In this document: in pieces, positions 1-7,539 of the stretch
Layout: every line of letters begins with the position of its first letter
Numbering within the stretch: position 1 is the stretch's first letter
From: Dehalococcoidia bacterium
Lineage (GTDB): Bacteria; Chloroflexota; Dehalococcoidia; Dehalococcoidales; RBG-16-60-22
Direction of reading: 5' to 3'
Length of the DNA stretch: 19,847 nt
NCBI GenBank assembly: GCA_030605045.1
Contig: JAUWBK010000007.1
Coordinates: 1-19,847 of the forward strand
Notes under the pieces: model-generated
What the model saw: the letters and a program-made list of their open reading frames with translations, nothing else
Databases searched by the model: none
Told to the model about the DNA's origin: nothing
Position numbers and translations under genes: made by a program

Positions 1-1776
1 GAAGACCTCCGTGTGGTGTTTATCAAGCTAGCTGACCGACTGCACAATATGCGCACCTTGGATGCGCTATCACCAGAGAGACAGCAGGGTATTGCTCAGG
101 AGACTTTAGAGATATATGCGCCCTTGGCGCATCGCTTAGGGATATGGGAACTGAAGTGGCAGCTAGAAGACCTGTCTTTCCGCTATCTGGAACCAGAGAA
201 GTATCGCCGAAGTGTTAACCTGGTGGCTGCCCGGCGTACTCAACGGGAGAGCTTTATCGCTCAGGTGATTGAGGTTTTAAAGAAAGAGTTTAAAAAAGTT
301 GGTCTGAGAGTCGACATATCGGGCAGACCGAAGCATATTTACAGTATATACCAGAAGATGGAGCGATATGACGCCCTGGGCAAGCACTTCGATGATATCC
401 ATGACCTTCTTGCCCTTCGGGTACTGGTTGGCGCGATGCCTGACTGCTATAGTGCCGTAGGCATTATCCACAGTTTATGGCGCCCTTTGCCCGAAGAGTT
501 TGACGACTATATTGCCAATCCCAAGCCAAATGGATATCAATCGTTACATACGGCGGTGATGTGTTTCGGCACTATTCCTCTGGAAGTCCAGATTCGTACC
601 CGTGACATGCACCATGTTGCGGAATACGGAGTGGCGTCTCACTGGCGTTATAAAGAAGGCGAAAAGAAAGACGTCCATTTTGAGGAGAGGATAAGCTGGA
701 TTCGTCAGTTAATCGACTGGCATCGGGAGCTCAGCGGGGCGGAAGAGTTTCTGGAATCAGTAAAAACCGATATCTTCATTGACCAGGTTTTTGTTTACAC
801 GCCGAAGGGAGAGATCAAGGATTTACCCAAAGGGTCTACCCCCCTCGATTTTGCTTATCGGGTCCATACTGAACTGGGACACCGTTGCATTGGAGCTAAG
901 GTGAATGGCCGGTTAGTGCCGCTTGGTTATGAGCTCAAAAACGGTGATGTCGTCGAAATTATGTCGACGAAGGGCACTAAGGGACCGAGCCGGGATTGGC
1001 TTAACCCTCACTTAGGTTATACTAAAACATCTCACGCCAGGGAAAAGATACGGCAGTGGTTTAAGAGACAGGAGCGGACCGAAAATATTGAGCGTGGTCG
1101 GCAGCTTCTGGATAAGGAGTTAAGACATCTGGGGATAACCATTGAGCGTGAAGAGCTGGCAGAGTTATTTAATTACAGTAACCTGGATGACTTTCTGGCA
1201 GCGATCGGGTATGGTGGCATTACAACTCACCAGATTGCGGTGAAGCTAGCTGCGCAGCGTGAGCCACCTAAAGTGGCGGCGGAAGTTACCCCACCTAAGC
1301 CAGTGCCGTCAGCGGTTCAAGTGCTGGGCGTTGGCAATTTAGTTACTCATTTAGCCCAGTGCTGTCATCCGGTACCTGGGGATAAGATTATTGGCTACAT
1401 TACTCGCAGCCGGGGGGTAACCATTCATCGTCAGGATTGTTACAATGTGCTCCATGAGGACGAGAAGGATAGATTGGTTCCGGTGGAGTGGGGGAAGACC
1501 GATTCGCTCTATCCGGTCAGGATTCAGGTTAAAGCCTGGGACAGAGTCGGGCTAATGCGTGATATCACGATTATTGTCGCTGAGGAAAAGGTTAACATTA
1601 CCTCATTGAGCTCTACCAACTATCACGATCACTCCACTTCTTTAGATTTTATCTTGGAAACAGAGGGCTTAGCCCAGTTAAGCCGGCTCTTGAAGAAAAT
1701 TGAGGCGGTTCGAAGCGTGATAAGTATTACTCGGATTGGGGACGAGGCATCGGCAAAAGGTGAGGGCAAAACTTGA
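1..1776 (+). CDS. rel: RelA/SpoT-family (p)ppGpp synthetase/hydrolase, 5' end missing
   Basis: This enzyme makes and probably degrades the stringent-response alarmone (p)ppGpp in the cytoplasm. The reading frame is open to the window edge (first codons read E-D-L-R), so roughly the first 130-150 residues, most of the HD hydrolase domain, lie outside; about 591 residues remain of a family norm near 720-750. Visible in order are the end of the HD domain (KLADRLHNMRTL, from about nt 25), the synthetase domain (GRPKHIYSIYQKM, then PKPNGYQSLHTAV, then EVQIRTRDMH, about nt 320-615), a TGS domain (about nt 775-965), a Cys/His-containing region (AQCCHPVPGD ... HRQDC, about nt 1350-1440) and a C-terminal ACT domain (about nt 1515-1730). 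The loop before PKPNGYQ reads EFDD (nt 496-507), the EXDD form typical of synthetase-only RelA, whereas the HD remnant is of the hydrolase-competent type. rpsT follows 97 nt downstream on the same strand. Family assignment is certain; bifunctionality cannot be judged without the missing N-terminus. Confidence 0.97.
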   Translation, partial: EDLRVVFIKLADRLHNMRTLDALSPERQQGIAQETLEIYAPLAHRLGIWELKWQLEDLSFRYLEPEKYRRSVNLVAARRTQRESFIAQVIEVLKKEFKKVGLRVDISGRPKHIYSIYQKMERYDALGKHFDDIHDLLALRVLVGAMPDCYSAVGIIHSLWRPLPEEFDDYIANPKPNGYQSLHTAVMCFGTIPLEVQIRTRDMHHVAEYGVASHWRYKEGEKKDVHFEERISWIRQLIDWHRELSGAEEFLESVKTDIFIDQVFVYTPKGEIKDLPKGSTPLDFAYRVHTELGHRCIGAKVNGRLVPLGYELKNGDVVEIMSTKGTKGPSRDWLNPHLGYTKTSHAREKIRQWFKRQERTENIERGRQLLDKELRHLGITIEREELAELFNYSNLDDFLAAIGYGGITTHQIAVKLAAQREPPKVAAEVTPPKPVPSAVQVLGVGNLVTHLAQCCHPVPGDKIIGYITRSRGVTIHRQDCYNVLHEDEKDRLVPVEWGKTDSLYPVRIQVKAWDRVGLMRDITIIVAEEKVNITSLSSTNYHDHSTSLDFILETEGLAQLSRLLKKIEAVRSVISITRIGDEASAKGEGKT

Positions 1777-1802
1777 CTTAGCTCCCGAGGAAAAGATAGA
1801 TT
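1773..1802 (+). promoter_or_regulatory. Candidate promoter for rpsT
   Basis: TTGACT (1773-1778), overlapping the rel stop codon, is followed after 18 nt by TAGATT (1797-1802). These match the sigma-70 consensus at 5 of 6 and 4 of 6 bases. It would give a leader of about 65 nt before rpsT. The rest of the rel-rpsT gap contains a 10-bp palindrome (ATGGCGCCAT, 1811-1820) and no terminator that I can see, so rpsT may also be read through from rel. Confidence 0.4.
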
Positions 1803-1873
1803 TTAAGGGCATGGCGCCATCTGAAAGTAAATTTTTCTCTATGGAAATACTAATTAGTCTAAGGGGGTAGATA

Positions 1874-2212
1874 TTGCCGCATAGTAAATCAGCCCAAAAG
1901 CGGGTGCGTGTCGCTGAAAAGAGGCGATTTCGTAATCGGTCGGTTCAGAGTCAAACTAAGACCAATATCACCAAGGCGGAAAGACTCATCTTTTCCGGTG
2001 AGCTAGAGGCAGCTCGGGAAGCGGTATTAGCTGCTATCAGCTCTCTGGATAAGGCAGCGGAGAAGGGGATTATTCACCCGAATAATGCTGCCCGACGCAA
2101 GTCACGGTTGATGCAGAAACTGAATCAAGCTCAGGCTTCATCTTTGGCGGAACCTGCGCCAGAAGAGTCAGAAGAGACCGAGCAAACCGAGCAAACCGAG
2201 CAAAATAAATAA
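1874..2212 (+). CDS. rpsT: 30S ribosomal protein S20, TTG start, acidic C-terminal tail
   Basis: S20 is a primary 16S rRNA-binding protein of the small subunit. The N-terminus (PHSKSAQKRVRVAEKRR) and the later IIHPNNAARRKSRLMQKLN are diagnostic. The start is TTG at 1874, placed by the strong AAGGGGGT ribosome binding site at 1861-1868 and by homology from the second residue; no in-frame ATG precedes the conserved region. The S20 fold ends near residue 90. A further tail of about 20 residues is almost all Glu, Thr, Gln, Ser and Pro, and ends in three TEQ units encoded by a 9-bp tandem repeat. Such an acidic tail is not standard for this very basic protein. In E. coli rpsT also starts with UUG, and that codon is part of its autogenous control; a parallel here is possible but not shown. 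The gene is convergent with the yjbQ-family gene, only 4 nt apart. Confidence 0.97.
   Translation: MPHSKSAQKRVRVAEKRRFRNRSVQSQTKTNITKAERLIFSGELEAAREAVLAAISSLDKAAEKGIIHPNNAARRKSRLMQKLNQAQASSLAEPAPEESEETEQTEQTEQNK
2177..2203 (+). repeat. Three tandem 9-bp units in the rpsT 3' end
   Basis: The unit ACCGAGCAA occurs three times without mismatch at 2177-2185, 2186-2194 and 2195-2203. The reading frame is kept, and each unit encodes Thr-Glu-Gln in the acidic tail of S20. The copy number is the kind that changes by replication slippage. Confidence 0.9.
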
Positions 2213-2216
2213 TCTC

Positions 2217-2633
2217 TCATTCACCCATAATTTGCACTATAATTTGCCTTGACCTTGGGCGGTTGTCAAAGTCCACCACAACTATCTGTTGCCAGGTGCC
2301 CAGGGTTAATCTTTTGTCATTAAAAGGGACTACCAGCGAAGCACCCAGTAGCGAAGCGCGGACATGAGAGTATCCATTGCCTTCACCCCAGGCACGGTCG
2401 TGATTGTAGGAGATGTTTTTCGGGACATTCCTCTCCCACATACTCTGGAAATCGGAGAGCAAGCCGGACTCAAACTCAATCGTAGTTACGCCCGCCGTTG
2501 AACCAGCGACAAATAAGGTAACCGTTCCGTTATTTATCTCTGTCTCAGCCAGTTGCTCCGCTACCTGAGGCGTAATGTCAATAAGGTCACAATTTCCTTT
2601 ACTTTGCAGGCTAATTTGCTTAGTGACGACCAT
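2217..2633 (-). CDS. YjbQ-family (UPF0047) protein
   Basis: This is a 138-residue protein of the YjbQ/UPF0047 family, small soluble proteins that form trimers. Members have been named secondary thiamine-phosphate synthase from weak activity of E. coli YjbQ; the physiological role is unclear. Family signatures are the STAGVTTIE stretch (residues 45-53, where many members have a His-Thr-Ser start), the NHDR/GEGNGYSH block (77-90, with His78 and His90 as candidate metal ligands), and the LGTWQQIVVVDFDNRPR C-terminal block. The length is normal. The ATG start at 2633 has a strong AGGAGGTG site just upstream (2638-2645, read on the - strand). It is the last gene of the pyrimidine operon, 27 nt after the nuclease-like gene. 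It has no evident link to pyrimidine synthesis, and no terminator is visible after it. Confidence 0.9.
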   Translation of the reverse strand: MVVTKQISLQSKGNCDLIDITPQVAEQLAETEINNGTVTLFVAGSTAGVTTIEFESGLLSDFQSMWERNVPKNISYNHDRAWGEGNGYSHVRASLLGASLVVPFNDKRLTLGTWQQIVVVDFDNRPRSRQIIVQIMGE

Positions 2634-2660
2634 AACGCACCTCCTGTCTTCAACTGCAGG

Positions 2661-3425
2661 CTAGTGGAAATTTTGTAAAACTCTGCTAATTCTCTGGCAT
2701 AAATCTTGATATCTAGAGGGTTCTATCAGGCGAAAGAAACTTGGTAATGTGAGAAACTCAGATTCTAGGTTGACAACATAATTCAAATGGTCACCAATAG
2801 GTGATTCCTCAATGTGTAATTGCTCAAGAGGAATATCCTTCACTTGTCGACAATAGATTTTCATTGATGGTATGCAATATATGATTAGTATTGCTTCTGA
2901 CCAATGGGTATTGTATCCGTCAAGGACCCATTTGGAAATCCAGAATTTAGTTTCATCAGGTGTATTAGTAGCTTTAATCTCAAGTAAAAATCCGTCGTTA
3001 AGTTCTCGGTCATAAACGAAGAGGTCTGGTGTGGCTCGTATTTTTCTAACTGGTATGTTTGCACTTCCCTTTCTCATGAATTTGACAATATTTGTCAAAT
3101 TACTTTCATACCCATATGGGTAAACCTCGTATCCAAATTCTCGAAAAACCGCTTCGATTATAACTTGAGCCAATCGTCCCTTGAGGAGGCTAATTTGAAA
3201 ATCAGTTTGTATACTTGTTAACCTTTCTTCACGGATAAGGTCTTTATCTGTGATTTGTAGAATTTCGCGCGCACAAGTGATACAAACGTACTCAGTGTAA
3301 ATGGAAGGCCATGGTATCCCTAGAACCCCACTCCAATCTGCTGAATCTTCTGCTGACCGCTGAGCATCATCAATTGCCACAAGTTTTTCGACAATCCTGC
3401 TACATCTACTACATTCATACGACAT
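2661..3425 (-). CDS. Unidentified protein: zinc ribbon plus PD-(D/E)XK nuclease-like domain
   Basis: I do not recognise a named family. The 254-residue product begins with two CxxC pairs (Cys5/Cys8 and Cys48/Cys51), as in a zinc ribbon. From about residue 80 it has the layout of a PD-(D/E)XK nuclease core: a helix with Glu91 (GRLAQVIIEAVFREFGYEV), a strand with Asp134 (RATPDLFVY), and then Glu149-Ile-Lys151 (FLLEIKAT). These would be the metal- and phosphate-binding residues of the fold. The remaining 100 residues show no motif I can name. Start ATG at 3425 has an AAAGGA site 9-10 nt upstream. It lies between pyrK (27 nt) and the yjbQ-family gene (27 nt) and is clearly AT-richer than either, which suggests later acquisition. 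Nuclease activity is inference from the motif alone; a restriction-like or DNA-repair role is possible. Confidence 0.8.
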   Translation of the reverse strand: MSYECSRCSRIVEKLVAIDDAQRSAEDSADWSGVLGIPWPSIYTEYVCITCAREILQITDKDLIREERLTSIQTDFQISLLKGRLAQVIIEAVFREFGYEVYPYGYESNLTNIVKFMRKGSANIPVRKIRATPDLFVYDRELNDGFLLEIKATNTPDETKFWISKWVLDGYNTHWSEAILIIYCIPSMKIYCRQVKDIPLEQLHIEESPIGDHLNYVVNLESEFLTLPSFFRLIEPSRYQDLCQRISRVLQNFH

Positions 3426-3452
3426 TTGGATAATTCCTTTATCTATATGTGA

Positions 3453-4295
3453 TTATAACAGAAAAGAGGAGTTTCGCACTTTCAAGTTCCCCGGTTCCTC
3501 CCAGAGGATATCGTCTAAATCAAATACCGGCCCATCCTTGCATACTTGCTTCAGTCCGTTTTTCGTTTTTACGGTGCAGCCATAGCAGACACCAAGCCCG
3601 CACCCCATCCTCACCTCCAGTGAAATCTGGACTGGCTTCCCGGCAAGTTTCAGTCTTTGCTTTTGCACTGCCATATTACGATACATCGGCATTGGCCCAC
3701 AGGCGAAGACCTGGTCTGCCCAACTAGTAAAATCGGGCACGAGGTCGGTTATCATGCTTTGCTTTCCTTTAGTTCCATCTTCAGTGGCCATAACCAGCTT
3801 GATTCCGGACGGAAGAAGGGGTTTGGGATAAAGCTGAGCCGCTGTTGCTGCTCCCAGAAGCAGTGTTACCGAGCAGTCTCTCCTGAGGGCTTCTTGCGCC
3901 AGAAAGTGTAACGGGGCAATGCCAATACCGCCTGCCGCTAATAATAAGTTGCCTGAAGTGGGAAGAATGGAAAAGCCGTTCCCCAGCGGCCCGAATATCT
4001 CCACCGCATCACCAATTTGGCACTGGGCTAGCCAGTTTGTGCCCTTGCCGTCTTCCCAGACGGCATAGCAAAGAGCAATCTGGTCGTCATTTACCTGGTG
4101 GATGCTGAATGGACGTGGCAGTATTAACTCTCCTCCGCAGCACACCATGACAAATTGCCCCGGCCTGGCTTCTCGGGCTATTTCTGGGCATCTTAACCAG
4201 ATAAGCCAGCTACTTAGTATGTTTCGCCGCCGGGTGCGAGAAAAGCTTTCCAGAATCTGGCGGTTTTCAATGATTTTGGCTGATGCCTGCTTCAA
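3453..4295 (-). CDS. pyrK: Dihydroorotate dehydrogenase B, electron-transfer subunit PyrK
   Basis: PyrK carries FAD and a [2Fe-2S] cluster and passes electrons from dihydroorotate, oxidised on the PyrD subunit, to NAD. The 280-residue protein shows the flavin-binding RPFSI (residues 61-65), the nucleotide-binding AAGGIGIAPLHFL region (120-132), and a C-terminal cluster motif with Cys232, Cys237, Cys240 and Cys252 (C-x4-C-x2-C-x11-C). The start is TTG at 4295, overlapping the carB stop in the four bases TTGA, with a GGAAAGGAAG site just upstream inside carB. This arrangement implies translational coupling to carB. No pyrD gene lies beside it, although pyrK usually neighbours pyrD; the partner must be elsewhere in the genome. 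Another ferredoxin-reductase-like role is possible but less likely in this operon. Confidence 0.93.
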   Translation of the reverse strand: MKQASAKIIENRQILESFSRTRRRNILSSWLIWLRCPEIAREARPGQFVMVCCGGELILPRPFSIHQVNDDQIALCYAVWEDGKGTNWLAQCQIGDAVEIFGPLGNGFSILPTSGNLLLAAGGIGIAPLHFLAQEALRRDCSVTLLLGAATAAQLYPKPLLPSGIKLVMATEDGTKGKQSMITDLVPDFTSWADQVFACGPMPMYRNMAVQKQRLKLAGKPVQISLEVRMGCGLGVCYGCTVKTKNGLKQVCKDGPVFDLDDILWEEPGNLKVRNSSFLL

Positions 4296-7200
4296 GCTGC
4301 TTCCTTTCCCCGGTAATCCGGTAGGGGCTGGATAGTATAAGTTTGGTTACCGTTGGCCAGTGCCTCAATCGCCACTCGGACAGTGTCAAGGGAAGTGAAG
4401 CAAGGGATACGCTTCTCCGCTGCCGCCCGGCGAATGTAGAAGCCATCTCTGAGCGGAATTTGACCTCCGGTAATAGTATTGACCACGCCGTCTACTGTCC
4501 CATCATTGATAACATCAACAACATTGGGGTGCCCCTCACTTATTTTTTTACTGATCATTTTTACCGGGAATCCGGCAGCCTCAATCATGGCGGCAGTACC
4601 TTCGGTGGCGTAGAGTTTATAGCCGATTGAGGTAAGTTTTTTGATTATGGGTAGCGCTTCCGGCTTATCCCTATCGGCAATGCTGAGCAGGATGGTGCCT
4701 TGAGGTGGCAGCATCAGTCCAACGGCGAGCAGTGCCTTGGCTAAGGCAGCGTTAAAGTTAGTGTCAATGCCCATAACTTCACCGGTAGACTTCATCTCTG
4801 GGCCAAGATAGGTGTCCACACCAAGTAGCTTTGACATGGAAAAGACTGGAGCTTTAATGCCGATCAACTTTTGTGTTTCCCACAGCCCGGTGTGATAACC
4901 CTGCTCCTTGAGGCTCTTGCCCAGCATGACCTTGGTCGCTACCTTGACCATTGGTACCCCGGTAACCTTGGAGAGAAACGGGACGGTGCGGCTGGCGCGG
5001 GGGTTAACTTCTAAAACATAGACTGATGATGCCTGCTCGTCATTGCCGGGCATGATAACAAACTGGATGTTCATCAAGCCTCTAATCTTGAGTGCCAGCC
5101 CTATCCGTACCGTGTAATCAACCAGGGCTTCTATTTCTGACTTGGTCAGATTTACTCCGGGATAGACAGCCATGGAATCGCCGCTGTGCACTCCAGCCCG
5201 CTCAATGTGCTCCATGATTCCGGGAATGAGCACCGTTTCCCCATCACCGATAGCATCAACCTCTACCTCTTTTCCCTGCAGGTATTTATCAATCAGGACG
5301 GCGTGCCCGGTATCCAGTTCCATCGCCAGACTCATGTAGCGGACCAGCTCGGTAGCATTATGTACTATTTCCATGGCTCTACCACCGAGGACATAGCTGG
5401 GGCGGACCAGTACCGGGTAGCCGATGAGTTGGGCGATATTAAGGGCTTCGTCTACCGAAGTTACCCCGGCACCCGGGGGCTGGGGAATACCCAAGCCGCT
5501 GAGAAAGTTCTCAAAGCGGCGTCGGTCCTCAGCCAGGTCAATGGCTTCAGCACTGGAGCCGAGGAGGGGCATACCATTGCGGAAGAGGGGCTCGGCCAAG
5601 TTGATGGCGGTCTGCCCACCAAATTGGACGATAGACGGTGGGGCATCGTTACCGCCACCTTCGTTTTCCAGGATATCACGCAGGCTCTCCTCATCCAGGG
5701 CTTCAAAGTAAAGGCGGTCGCTGGTGTCAAAATCGGTGGAGACCGTTTCCGGATTGGAGTTTACCATGATGCTCTTATAACCAGCCTCCTGGAGTGCCCA
5801 GGCGGAATGGACGCTGCAGTAGTCAACTTCAATGCCCGGACCGATGCGTATCGGGCCACTGCCAATGACTACCGCTTTGTTTTCCTTGATTGGCTCAGCT
5901 TCATTCTCCTCTTCGTAGGTGCTGTAGAAATAGGGGGTGCCGGCATCAAACTCGGCGGCACAGGTATCGACCATCTTGTAAACGGGGCGGATGTTCCAGT
6001 CATGGCGCAGTTGCCTCACTTGCTCGGGGAGCCTATCCGCCAGCGTGCCAATCTGCTCATCGGAGAAGCCGAGTCGCTTTACCTGCCGCAGGAATTCGGG
6101 AGTTAGTGGTTGCGACAGTAGCTCCTTTTCCATGTCGACAATATTCTGGAGCTTATCGATAAACCACAGGTCAATTTTGGTGTGCTCGGCTAGTTCTTCG
6201 GCGGTTATGCCTCTCCTTAGTGCCGCCATGATTGCCCAAAGTCGTAAGTCGTTAGGTTCCAATTGGTAGGAGTTGATATTGGTTCCCCGCTCCCACTTCG
6301 GGTCTTCCCAGAGCAGCGACCGCTTGCCGAATTCCAGGGAGCGTATTGCCTTCTGCAAGGCAGCCTCAAAGCTCCGGTCAATGGCCATCACCTCGCCGGT
6401 GGCTTTCATCTGGGTGCCGATAACCCGGTCACCCGAGGCGAACTTGTCAAACGGCCAGCGCGGAATCTTGACCACCAGATAGTCCAGGGCTGGCTCGAAG
6501 GAAGCCATGGTTTTGCCGGTTACCTGGTTGGGGATTTCGTCGAGCCGCTTGCCGACAGCTATCTTGGCGGCGACGCGGGCAATGGGATAGCCGGTGGCTT
6601 TGCTGGCCAGGGCTGAACTGCGACTGACACGGGGGTTGACCTCAATGACATAGTAATTATTGCTCATGGTGTCAAGGGCAAACTGGATATTGCAGCCGCC
6701 TTCAACACCCAGCGCGCGGATAATCTCGAGGCTGGCGGTGCGCAGCATCTGGTGCTCTTTGTTGGTCATGGTCTGGCTGGGGGCGACGACAATGCTATCG
6801 CCGGTGTGCACTCCCATCGGGTCGATATTCTCCATATTACAGACGGTGATGCAGTTATCGGCGGCATCACGCATTACCTCGTACTCGATTTCCTTCCAGC
6901 CAACCACGGAGCGTTCCAGCAGTATCTGGTGGATGGGGCTGGTCGCCAGCCCGATGGTTACCGCCTTCTCCAACTCTTCCCAGGTGGTGGCAAAGCCACC
7001 TCCCGTCCCCCCCAGCGTGTAGGCCGGGCGGATGACCAGCGGCAGACCAAGCTCTTTGGCTACCTTTCTCGCTTGCGGCAGGGTGTTGACCGTGGCGCTG
7101 GGCGGTACCGGCTGGTTAATTTTGAGTAGCAGTTGCTTGAAAAGCTCGCGGTCTTCGGCGTTTCTGATGGTCTGGATTGGTGTTCCCAGGCTTTTAACGT

Positions 7201-7525
7201 TGTATTTGTCCAGCACGCCGGCATCAGCCAGGTCCACCGCCAGATTAAGTCCGGTCTGTCCACCGAGGGTGGGCAGTAAGCCATCGGGGCGCTCCCGCTC
7301 AATAACGCGGGCGACCACCTCCACGGTGAGCGGCTCGATATAAACGACATCGGCGATGTCCTCATCGGTCATGATGGTGGCCGGGTTGGAGTTGACCAGC
7401 ACCGAGATTACCCCCTCCTCCCGCATCGCCTTGCACGCCTGAGTGCCGGCGTAGTCAAACTCCGCCGCCTGCCCGATAACGATGGGCCCCGAGCCGATTA
7501 TTAAGACTTTAGATGGTTTAGTCAA
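4292..7525 (-). CDS. carB: Carbamoyl-phosphate synthase, large subunit
   Basis: CarB makes carbamoyl phosphate from bicarbonate, two ATP and ammonia delivered by CarA, the first step for pyrimidines and arginine. The protein has the full duplicated plan: two ATP-grasp halves, each starting with a VxGSGPIxIGxxxEFDY/EVDY-type motif, an oligomerisation domain between them, and a C-terminal methylglyoxal-synthase-like regulatory domain. With a TTG start at 7525 it is 1077 residues, matching the family. An upstream TTG at 7543 keeps the frame open, but it has no ribosome binding site, whereas AAGGAG sits 7 nt before the 7525 codon. The conserved sequence begins right after that codon (TKPSKVLIIGSGP). 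Its stop overlaps the pyrK start. It is separated from carA by an unrelated 723-bp gene, which is unusual. Confidence 0.97.
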   Translation of the reverse strand: MTKPSKVLIIGSGPIVIGQAAEFDYAGTQACKAMREEGVISVLVNSNPATIMTDEDIADVVYIEPLTVEVVARVIERERPDGLLPTLGGQTGLNLAVDLADAGVLDKYNVKSLGTPIQTIRNAEDRELFKQLLLKINQPVPPSATVNTLPQARKVAKELGLPLVIRPAYTLGGTGGGFATTWEELEKAVTIGLATSPIHQILLERSVVGWKEIEYEVMRDAADNCITVCNMENIDPMGVHTGDSIVVAPSQTMTNKEHQMLRTASLEIIRALGVEGGCNIQFALDTMSNNYYVIEVNPRVSRSSALASKATGYPIARVAAKIAVGKRLDEIPNQVTGKTMASFEPALDYLVVKIPRWPFDKFASGDRVIGTQMKATGEVMAIDRSFEAALQKAIRSLEFGKRSLLWEDPKWERGTNINSYQLEPNDLRLWAIMAALRRGITAEELAEHTKIDLWFIDKLQNIVDMEKELLSQPLTPEFLRQVKRLGFSDEQIGTLADRLPEQVRQLRHDWNIRPVYKMVDTCAAEFDAGTPYFYSTYEEENEAEPIKENKAVVIGSGPIRIGPGIEVDYCSVHSAWALQEAGYKSIMVNSNPETVSTDFDTSDRLYFEALDEESLRDILENEGGGNDAPPSIVQFGGQTAINLAEPLFRNGMPLLGSSAEAIDLAEDRRRFENFLSGLGIPQPPGAGVTSVDEALNIAQLIGYPVLVRPSYVLGGRAMEIVHNATELVRYMSLAMELDTGHAVLIDKYLQGKEVEVDAIGDGETVLIPGIMEHIERAGVHSGDSMAVYPGVNLTKSEIEALVDYTVRIGLALKIRGLMNIQFVIMPGNDEQASSVYVLEVNPRASRTVPFLSKVTGVPMVKVATKVMLGKSLKEQGYHTGLWETQKLIGIKAPVFSMSKLLGVDTYLGPEMKSTGEVMGIDTNFNAALAKALLAVGLMLPPQGTILLSIADRDKPEALPIIKKLTSIGYKLYATEGTAAMIEAAGFPVKMISKKISEGHPNVVDVINDGTVDGVVNTITGGQIPLRDGFYIRRAAAEKRIPCFTSLDTVRVAIEALANGNQTYTIQPLPDYRGKEAA

Positions 7526-7539
7526 GTCTTTTCTCCTTA

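Noticed and set aside
1811..1870. 19-codon open frame starting ATGGCGCC, ending just before the rpsT start, considered as a leader peptide
   Set aside because: Its purine-rich site is only one base from the ATG, and there is no run of regulatory codons; its stop merely falls in the rpsT ribosome binding site.
2213..2216. Bidirectional terminator between rpsT and the yjbQ-family gene
   Set aside because: The gap is 4 nt and neither flank forms a stem with a T-run.
2634..3452. Inverted repeats or target duplication around the zinc-ribbon/nuclease-like gene, as sign of a second mobile element
   Set aside because: I compared the flanks and found no inverted or direct repeat like those around the 109-residue cargo gene.
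5186..6106. Long open frame (306 codons) antisense to carB on the + strand
   Set aside because: Its translation resembles no protein and mirrors the codon pattern of carB; carB is unmistakable on the other strand.
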